Notes under the pieces: model-generated
The model's database searches: none
What the model was told of the DNA's origin: nothing
The model's input: only the letters and a program-made list of their open reading frames with translations
Part shown: piece by piece, positions 57,399 to 64,000 of the stretch
Layout: every line of letters begins with the position of its first letter
Position numbering within the stretch: the stretch's first letter is position 1
Assembly (NCBI GenBank): GCA_004519485.1
Contig: CP038110.1
Coordinates: forward strand, 62,001-126,000
Origin: Nannochloropsis oceanica
Taxonomy: Eukaryota > Sar > Eustigmatophyceae > Eustigmatales > Monodopsidaceae
Direction: 5' to 3'
DNA length: 64,000 nucleotides
Position numbers and translations under genes: made by a program

Positions 57399-57804
57399 CC
57401 CCTTGTCAAGCTGTCAAACGTTCAATGTCTGGCAGATACACAGGCCTGTTTGCGGGGAAGACGATGCAAGAAGTGAATACATAGAATGTGAGTGTGTATT
57501 ACAATACAATACGTCCCCGAAAGTGAAGTAATTGTGGTTGGGAAGCTAAGGGTCAATTACAAAGTCAGCAAGTTAGTGGTCGCGGTTAAAGTACACTGTA
57601 TGACGCTACTGGCTTGTGCTTCAAGCGAATGTGCGGCCTGACACCACGGACAAGACGCGATTTTCCACAGTTTTTTCTTTTGGCTGGGGCACCTTGGTAG
57701 GGCAGGGAGGGTAGGGCTGGAAGGGTGGAAGACGCGTTTTCCTGTTTCAAACGCGCCCATTTCGGTTCATTTTGTTATTTTCTGAAACCATCGAGATCAA
57801 ATGC
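57399..57804. other. Intergenic between unknown gene start and FAS1 gene stop
   Basis: A 0.4 kb spacer between two minus-strand genes. Nothing recognisable. Confidence 0.4.
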
Positions 57805-60800
57805 TTATTGCCTTCTATCTGCTAACGCGGTGCCAGCGGTGGGCCGCCGATAGCCATCGTAAGTCAATATTCCGTCGAGAAAATGGACGACGCCATTGCT
57901 CGCATGTAAGTCTGGGTGGACAAGCGAAGCCGAAAAGGCACCGTGGACCGTGCTGAGGAAGGTACGGGACTTGGAGACCACTTGGGTGTACAAAGGTTGG
58001 CCTTGCAAAGAGAAAACGTCAATTGGGCCCAGGCAAAAGTCCTCACAGTTGCTTGTACACGAGGTAACGTTGGAAAAGGCCGGGGTGAAGAGACGCCGGC
58101 CACTGACAAGATGAAAAGCCAGGAGCTGAGGCGCTTGCTTTACATCTGACCAGATGTCTTCTTTCAGGTATAGCCCTTCCAGCACTGCTGTCCTGGGCGC
58201 AAACACCGTCCAAGGACTACCCTCCCCTTCGCCCTCGAGCTGAGTGTGGAGCCCGGTTTGGGTTAGGAGGGAGGCGAATGCCCGCCCATCCTCTTGCCCG
58301 CGGAGGAGGGCCATGATGCTCTGAGTTGGTGGCTGTAGAAAAGCATCCACCGCATAAACCAATCCATTCAAAGCTCGATGAACGGGGACACGCAATTCGG
58401 CTTGATTGACAAAGAGGCCGCTCTGGGACGGGGCGTAGGCGTGGGAGGTAGTGGCGTTGACGAAGGATAGGTAGAGGGGAAGACCCAGGAGAGAGTCACA
58501 GACGAATGTTGCCGCCGTTTCCTCGCGGGTCACGATATCTTCAGGCTGCACTAGACTCGCCCCTATGTGATACTGCAATTCCGTCGGCGTCAAGGAAACT
58601 CCCCTGCCCTCAGCAGCAGCAGCAGCAGCACGAGCAGCAACATCCGCAGTAACAACAGCATCCGCTGCCTCAAAGACACTGTCCAATGGCCCAAAAAGAG
58701 TAAAAGGACCTGGTCCTCCCAAAACCTGCGCCAAACTGTCTTCCCCTTCTCCCCCTCCTTCCAGAGCTGCAACAGTGCGTTGCAACCCTCCAGAGGAATA
58801 GGCAATTTGGAGAAGGTCAGGAACGAGGACACCACTCAGCTTGTGCAGCACGCCATTACTAGCCGTTAAATCACTTTCCAATACCGCTATTCGGTTTATT
58901 TGCAGAGCTACTGCTGGTACAGCTGGTGCTGGTGCCGTTGAAGCATTGACGAGGACGAGCGCTTCTCCATCGAAGGCAAGAGTGGGTAGTGACTTGGAAG
59001 GGCCTATCCAGCGTGAATACCACAGGTGGGGCGTGAAGTGATAGCGGAGAACTTCGTCTACAACTTCAGAGGCCGTCAGGAGCCAAGGTCGAGCTGCTTG
59101 TAAGGCTGTGAGAGCATCGTTGGTTGGCGCCCAAAGCGTGAATAGCTCCTCCTCACTGTTGGTGCTGGTGGTATTCAACCGCACAACCAGTTCAGCATTT
59201 GTGGGGCTATTCAGCAGAAGAGCAAAGAAAGAGCTCAGGTCCGGGTCTTGCTGCAGAGCTTGGAATAAGGTGCCGGCGGAGGGAGGGAGGGGGACAGCGT
59301 CGAGAGCGTGCACCATGTTGACCACTCGGTCATCATTAATGCTGTAGGTATTACTAGGCGTCGGCCGCGTCCCACACGCATGCCCCATCCCCTTTCCCTC
59401 TAGACACTGGTACAGCCGCGCATTGTTCAAAAACACCACTACGTCATCAACCTTCCCTTCCAGGCTCGTACTCCCCTCCACCACCAGCCTCTTCACCCAC
59501 ACACCCCTCCCCTCCCCATCCTCCAACTTCGCACCGTCCACAAAATCATCCCTAAACGGATCCATGTACGGGTCAGGAGAAAATAACAATAGCCCCTCCG
59601 TCGAATTCATCGCCCAGTACCTACACAGCGAGACCACTCTTTCCAGATCCTGCAGCAACACAGGCAACCTGGGTAATCGTCCTTCCTCAAAGGCAGCAGC
59701 AAAAGCAGCATCTGTTGGTGCCAGATAAGTGAAGGGACCGCCACTCGCAAGTTCTGGAGCAGTGCCTGATGAGACCGCTGCTTGCATTAATTGAGAGAGG
59801 ATGGAGAAGTTCCCGGCAGCGGCGAGGGAGGGAGGGGGGGAGGCGAGGACGGCGGGAATGTCTTCGGGGAGGGGGAGGACTCCAGAGAGGCCGTGCACGA
59901 CACCGTTGTAGGCGGAAAGATCGGGGAGAAGGACGGCAGTGCTGTTGCTTTGCAGGTGGAGGGTCCCACTAAGCCGAGAGATATCTAGGAGGATACCGAG
60001 GTCGTTGGGGAGGCGGAGACCCGTGAAGGAGGAGAGGGCGCTGTAAAAGGCTTGATAGATGTCACGCGCACGTAGGCTAGAGGTAGGGTAAAATTGCTGA
60101 GAGTAGTACATGCCGGTGGTGGAACGAGGGTAATCACTGCTGGGGTTGTTATTGGAGAGGGTGTGGAAGAGGAGGAGGGTTTCGAGGGCTTGGTCGTCGG
60201 ACTGCAGCCGTGTCAGGCGGTCGGGAGGAAGCGCGGCCCATGCCTCGTTGTTGGGCACGAAGAAAGTGTGATACCCCTTATGGGAAGCCACGTCAGGACT
60301 CGCTTGAAGCAGGGCTTGGAAGTCGGGGAGCTGTGCGGCGATAAGCGCGACGGTGGTGCTAAAGTCTGGCTGAGCTTGTAACACATCCCACAGGCTGCCG
60401 TTCCCCGGGGGAGGGATCAGAGGGCTAGCCAAGGGCACTAAGTAATGGTTTCCACCCTGTGACGTGGGTACTGCTTCCCAGCTCAGGGCTTGGGCGTTAT
60501 TGACGTAGAGGATCGAGGGCAAGGCGGGGGAGGTGGCAGCGTCTTTGCTGACGCTGTAGACGTACAACGCGGCAACAGCGTCCGGCACATTTCGCTCGAG
60601 CGGCAAGGCGAAGGGCTGGTTCAGGTATGGCAAGGGCGTCGTCTGGCTAGATATCAAATAGCTAAGGACCGCCGTGGCTGCATGCCGGTCTCCGTCGGGG
60701 CAAACGGTGGCGTCGGTGCCAGCAGCAGCGAAGGCGCTGTCAACAGGGGCAAAGAGTGTGTAAAGCTGGGAGCCTCCCGTGTCGTTTAGAATGGCCAAAA

Positions 60801-60957
60801 CGGCGGGGTCTGCCTGACGAATACAATTGCTCAGGACGGAGAAGGAGGTATTTTGGCTGATGGTCGCCCACAGGGAGGTGGGCTGGGCGGAGGCGGAATG
60901 CAGGAACAGGAGCAGGAGAAGGGGAAGGAGGGCAAGGCGGCTTAGGAGGGCAGGCAT
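57805..60957 (-). CDS. Secreted protein with six fasciclin (FAS1) repeats
   Basis: A single exon of 1050 residues. ATG 60957 gives MPALLSRLALLPLLLLLFLH then SASA|Q, a clear signal peptide; the longer upstream frame has no ATG. Six FAS1-type H1 boxes are visible: LYTLFAPVDSAFAA (about 67), YHTFFVPNNEAWAALP (234), FTYLAPTDAAFAAAF (411), FTLWAPTNDALTAL (606), FTLFGPLDSVFEAA (752) and WTVFAPRTAVLEGL (917). H2-type boxes include NGVVHGLSGVLPLP, NGVLHKLSGVLVP, NGLVYAVDAFL and NGVVHFLDGIL. Several N-glycosylation sequons occur. No C-terminal hydrophobic GPI signal is visible, so the protein is probably soluble or wall-bound. FAS1 proteins mediate cell adhesion and matrix contacts; in algae the partner is unknown. 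Most algal FAS1 proteins have fewer copies. Confidence 0.92.
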   Translation of the reverse strand: MPALLSRLALLPLLLLLFLHSASAQPTSLWATISQNTSFSVLSNCIRQADPAVLAILNDTGGSQLYTLFAPVDSAFAAAGTDATVCPDGDRHAATAVLSYLISSQTTPLPYLNQPFALPLERNVPDAVAALYVYSVSKDAATSPALPSILYVNNAQALSWEAVPTSQGGNHYLVPLASPLIPPPGNGSLWDVLQAQPDFSTTVALIAAQLPDFQALLQASPDVASHKGYHTFFVPNNEAWAALPPDRLTRLQSDDQALETLLLFHTLSNNNPSSDYPRSTTGMYYSQQFYPTSSLRARDIYQAFYSALSSFTGLRLPNDLGILLDISRLSGTLHLQSNSTAVLLPDLSAYNGVVHGLSGVLPLPEDIPAVLASPPPSLAAAGNFSILSQLMQAAVSSGTAPELASGGPFTYLAPTDAAFAAAFEEGRLPRLPVLLQDLERVVSLCRYWAMNSTEGLLLFSPDPYMDPFRDDFVDGAKLEDGEGRGVWVKRLVVEGSTSLEGKVDDVVVFLNNARLYQCLEGKGMGHACGTRPTPSNTYSINDDRVVNMVHALDAVPLPPSAGTLFQALQQDPDLSSFFALLLNSPTNAELVVRLNTTSTNSEEELFTLWAPTNDALTALQAARPWLLTASEVVDEVLRYHFTPHLWYSRWIGPSKSLPTLAFDGEALVLVNASTAPAPAVPAVALQINRIAVLESDLTASNGVLHKLSGVLVPDLLQIAYSSGGLQRTVAALEGGGEGEDSLAQVLGGPGPFTLFGPLDSVFEAADAVVTADVAARAAAAAAEGRGVSLTPTELQYHIGASLVQPEDIVTREETAATFVCDSLLGLPLYLSFVNATTSHAYAPSQSGLFVNQAELRVPVHRALNGLVYAVDAFLQPPTQSIMALLRGQEDGRAFASLLTQTGLHTQLEGEGEGSPWTVFAPRTAVLEGLYLKEDIWSDVKQAPQLLAFHLVSGRRLFTPAFSNVTSCTSNCEDFCLGPIDVFSLQGQPLYTQVVSKSRTFLSTVHGAFSASLVHPDLHASNGVVHFLDGILTYDGYRRPTAGTALADRRQ

Positions 60958-61339
60958 GATGGGTCGGGGTGGAGTTAAAAAAGCTTGAAGCCTAGCTCGC
61001 GCGATCCATGATAGCCGCGCTCGTGCCTGCAGTAGCTGTTTGGCTCGGTGGGTGGATGTTCGCGTTGTGTATCTGGTAGGACAACTTACTCTCACAGTAA
61101 ATGCATCGCCCAAATTCGAGGAGGTCAAAAAAGGCGAGGGGGGCAAGATGGGGAACGCCCGCCTAAACAATACTTCAGTCACTCACGGGCCCCTGCACAT
61201 TTACCCCACACAAAGACATGCAGTGACCGCGGCATAATAGTGTGGTGGTGGTGACCTCTGCGCAGATGGACGATTCATGAAAGTCTCCTAGAGCCAACTC
61301 CAAGCATTACGCCCCACCCCTCGCCTTATCGCCCGCGCC
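60958..61339. other. Divergent intergenic region between FAS1 (-) and Gly/Arg-rich (+) genes
   Basis: 382 bp between divergent starts; a candidate shared promoter. No motif is certain. Confidence 0.4.
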
Positions 61340-62129
61340 ATGTCCGACCCCTCCCAAAAGCCGCCCGTAGCAGGAGTAGGAGCAGCAGCGGGAGCACGCG
61401 GAGGAGGAAGTGGCGGAGCACTCCTGAGATACGGAGGTGGCGTTGGTGCACGTGGAGGGAGGGTGTACAGTGCAGGAAGGTCATGGACGACAACACCCTC
61501 ATCTCTTCCACCATCAACCAACCCTTTGCATGCATACGCGGTCCCTAACCCCCATTATCATTCCTACCGAGGCGGTGATGGAGGCCGTGGTCCCTGGACA
61601 CCTCGTGGGGGAGGACGACAGCTTTCTACGTACCACCAAAACAACCAATTATACTACCCTCCTTCACCATCTCCCATGGCCCGTCCACACCGAAATAAGT
61701 CCTTGATTATCACTTATCCTGCCCCTGCCATGGCTCTCCCTGTTGCGCCTGCGCTTCCATTAACAACTGGAAATTTGCTCAATGCTGACACAAAAATGCT
61801 GCCTGCAGAGGAGAAGGAGACAAGGGCAGCAGCAACAGCAGCTTCAGCAACAAGCAAGGACATATGTGACGACGACGTCCAAGTGGACAGAGAGATCCTT
61901 GAGATGATGGGTAAATATGTTGGCGGGGTATGTTCGTCAAATGTCATATACTGCAGAGACAATTTCTCTGCCTCCGAATCCTTATTTTCCTCCCCTCACC
62001 CCTTCTTCCTCCCTCCACTTATTATTATAATAACAACTTAATAGCAACTTACAGGAACGCCTTAGGAAGCATGGGCAGGGGAGCGTTCACTTCCCATCCT
62101 CTCTTCTTTCAATCATCCAATGGAAATAA
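61340..62129 (+). CDS. Gly/Arg-rich protein of unknown function, 3' end unresolved
   Basis: Exon 1 begins at ATG 61340 (MSDPSQKPPVAGVG) and is Gly/Arg/Tyr/Pro-rich, with RGG-like patches (GARGGGSGG, RGGDGGRGPWTPRGGGR), then a more ordered end DDDVQVDREILEMMG. A strong donor GTATGT at 61928 and an ACAG acceptor at 62054 give a 220-residue protein ending at 62129. Alternatives are no splicing (stop at 62041) or a model using the frame that ends EEAARGGHEEKKRRR at 62217. I cannot choose between them. RGG-rich composition suggests RNA binding, but no domain supports it. Confidence 0.45.
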
Positions 62130-62696
62130 TCTCTCTCCTTCTTCTTTCTCCACGCGGAAGCGCTCCCTGGAGGAAGCAGCTCGAGGAGGACACGAGGAGA
62201 AAAAGAGAAGAAGGTAAATTGGCATCTTCTGAGACCAGCAGCAGCAACAGGAATCATGGAAAAAATGAATTAGAAACAGTCGTGAGGATGGCTAGGCAAG
62301 GGTAAAATTCAATAACTTGCTGAAGACATGCGAAATGTGAATATATGCATGAGAAGCACAGCCAACTTGCCACTTAAAAATGCGTCAGAGACGTTTCTTG
62401 TCCCTTCATTCCTACGTGACTGCACAGGGTGTCCACCTCGCTTTATTGCATTGGCTCGTTATTTCAAGCACTATTCACACCTAAGGCTTATCACGGTCTT
62501 CATGCTTTTACAATCGACAAGCCCTTTCCGGCCCCACCTCAAACTGCAACTCAAACGGCAACACATTTGCTGGACATACCCAGCAACGCCAAGCACATAA
62601 AAAGTAAAAGTTAGAAAGAGGGCCAGCATCAGCACCATACGTACGCTCTTTTCATTACTTTTTACTTTGTCGTCATCATTTCTGATCCCCCCCCAT
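62130..62696. other. Intergenic between convergent Gly/Arg-rich (+) and ARP4 (-) genes
   Basis: About 0.57 kb. It may include part of the last exon of the Gly/Arg-rich gene (to 62217 in one model). Nothing else is seen. Confidence 0.4.
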
Positions 62697-64000
62697 TCAG
62701 TGAAACCTCTCCTTGAGAGCCCTTTCGGCTCCCATTTCCTCATACTCTAGCTTGGATAGCCACAGCTGCTGAAACGAGCCTAAGGACGCTAAAATGGACC
62801 CTCCAATCCACGCACTAAACCGCCTCTCCAACGGCGTGGCCGTCACGACCTTCACCTTGTACGCCACTGGCACTTTCTCTGTCAGTTCAAATTGCAATCG
62901 TTCTGCTGCTCCACGGAAACAGCTACCCGCTCCCGTCAAAATCACGTTTCCCAACAACTCTTTCCGCACGTCCACATCCGCCTTCTCCACCGCTGCGTAC
63001 ACCAACCCCGGTAGATCCTGCGGTCCTGGTATTGATGACGACGTGGAAGAGGAGGAAAAAGCACTGTCATTCCCTGGGAGCATGACAGATTCCGGCACCC
63101 GCCGGAGGGCCTTGTCAATTTTGACCTTGGTGCCGTCGGGGAGCTCGTATACTCCGTCCTCCGGGTCGTTATCCTCCACATCAAACATAGCCCCATCGTC
63201 ACTATCTGCCTGCGGGACCAAACAACAACTCTCCTTCACATCGCGCAGCACGCGTTGTTCCTGGAACTGCCGGTAATGCGGAGGCATCTTTTCTGCCACC
63301 ACCCCCTGATGCTGCCCAAACGGTCTCACCGTTACTTTTTTCGAGGCCAACCACTCCCCAACCTTTCCATCCAACCAGTCCCCGCCCCTCTCACTTCTCC
63401 CCACCAGCTGCTTTAGCACATATCCATCCAATAACGGCACAGCACTCGTCGAGCCAGCGCCGCAATCACACACAATCCCACTCGCCCGACCGGTGGAGAA
63501 CGCACTCAACATGGCCGACCGCGCCAAATACAAAGCACCCACTTCAAACCTTTCAAAAGCCAGCTCCATCACTGTTTGACTCTCGGCGCGCGTGGCCCAC
63601 GTGGGCAAGGCGTACATGAAAGGAACACCCTTGGCTTCGTCCCGTACGGCTATTTGTCCAAACGCGTGGGCCCAAATCCTCTCCACTGCATCCCAATTCC
63701 GCACGTGCCCGTTCTCCATGGGAAAAGATAGTTCTAAATCCGTTCGTCGAAGTCCAATTTTCGCGTCTCCAAGTACAGCTGCAGCATTGCTACCGATCCT
63801 TCCGGCAGCGGCGGCCTCATCTACGTCCATACTGTTCGATGCCCCTGCGTCGCCTGCCTTTTCCTTCTTCCTGCCACCCTCCACCGCATCCACCACATGT
63901 CCTACGGCCGAGGGAAAGACAGCTTTGGGCAAGTCCTCCCCGGCATATCCAAAGCGGCTGGTGGCCGTGCCTAAATCGCCCACCACGGAGAAGACCTCGT
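62697..64000 (-). CDS. ARP4: Actin-related protein 4 (BAF53/ACTL6-like), 5' end outside the window
   Basis: The frame is open from the right edge to the stop at 62697 (434 codons in the window). The start is missing, but only a few residues should be absent, since the visible part begins EVFSVVGDLGTATSRFGYAG, the ARP4 N-terminal nucleotide loop, followed by EDLPKAVFPSAVGHV. Other landmarks are FPMENGHVRNWDAVERIW, ASGIVCDCGAGSTSAVPLLD, VILTGAGSCFRGAAERL and the hallmark RRFSAWIGGSILASLGSFQQ, then KLEYEEMGAE. The C-terminal region follows human ACTL6A closely. ARP4 is a subunit shared by SWR1, INO80 and NuA4 complexes, where it binds the HSA helix of the ATPase. A low-complexity insertion (about 42-65) and another near 290-320 enlarge the protein. 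One exon throughout the window. Confidence 0.95.
   Translation of the reverse strand, partial: EVFSVVGDLGTATSRFGYAGEDLPKAVFPSAVGHVVDAVEGGRKKEKAGDAGASNSMDVDEAAAAGRIGSNAAAVLGDAKIGLRRTDLELSFPMENGHVRNWDAVERIWAHAFGQIAVRDEAKGVPFMYALPTWATRAESQTVMELAFERFEVGALYLARSAMLSAFSTGRASGIVCDCGAGSTSAVPLLDGYVLKQLVGRSERGGDWLDGKVGEWLASKKVTVRPFGQHQGVVAEKMPPHYRQFQEQRVLRDVKESCCLVPQADSDDGAMFDVEDNDPEDGVYELPDGTKVKIDKALRRVPESVMLPGNDSAFSSSSTSSSIPGPQDLPGLVYAAVEKADVDVRKELLGNVILTGAGSCFRGAAERLQFELTEKVPVAYKVKVVTATPLERRFSAWIGGSILASLGSFQQLWLSKLEYEEMGAERALKERFH

Noticed and set aside
57805-61182. Longer N-terminus for the FAS1 protein
   Set aside because: The upstream frame starts with GTG and would bury the clear signal peptide beginning at ATG 60957.

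Overview
The window is nuclear DNA of a eukaryotic alga, most likely a stramenopile with a secondary red-type plastid; a eustigmatophyte such as Nannochloropsis/Microchloropsis would fit. The reasons are dense, intron-containing genes on both strands with GT-AG introns of mostly 80-300 bp, and four predicted proteins with bipartite plastid presequences (a signal peptide followed by an aromatic residue at the cleavage site: AVA|FAP, AEA|FLP, SEA|FFF and a weaker SYSAF). The genus is an inference. I found no tRNA, rRNA, CRISPR array or recognisable transposable element.

Layout from left to right: an ABCF ATPase (-); an ABCG half-transporter in eight exons (+); a membrane RING-CH protein fused to a UPF0301/YqgE domain (-); a Bfr1-like coiled-coil protein (+); a very large SWR1-class chromatin remodeller whose reading frame continues into WW, F-box and beta-helix domains (-); an ECHDC1-like crotonase (-); a first Sds3-like protein (-); a plastid NFU scaffold (-); a BRCC36-like JAMM protease (-) divergent from CSN6 (+); a DUF3611 plastid protein (-); a second Sds3-like paralogue with 41 CAA codons (+); a 2-oxoglutarate oxygenase-like protein (+); a secreted WSC/C-type-lectin protein (-); a CUL1-like cullin with an apparent frameshift at a C12 run (-); plastid ribosomal protein uS15 (+); an unrecognised low-complexity protein (-); a secreted protein with six FAS1 repeats (-); a Gly/Arg-rich protein with an unresolved 3' end (+); and ARP4 (-), cut by the right edge.

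Two themes recur. One is chromatin: the SWR1 ATPase, ARP4 (a subunit of SWR1/INO80/NuA4-type complexes) and two possible Sin3/HDAC-type Sds3-like proteins. The other is ubiquitin and Nedd8 biology: a RING-CH protein, an F-box on the remodeller, a CUL1-like cullin, CSN6 of the cullin-deneddylating signalosome, and a BRCC36-like deubiquitinase. These may be chance neighbours. The two unexpected architectures are RING-CH + UPF0301, and SWR1 ATPase + WW + F-box + beta-helix. Both are supported by open frames, and the splice phases sum to whole codons.

The DNA is full of (GGGA)n/(CCCT)n tracts, many of them inside introns, and of CAG/CTG, GGA, CAA and CTC microsatellites that run into coding sequence. 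Exon models below were built by eye from GT-AG sites and phase; where a total is given, the exon lengths sum to a multiple of three.
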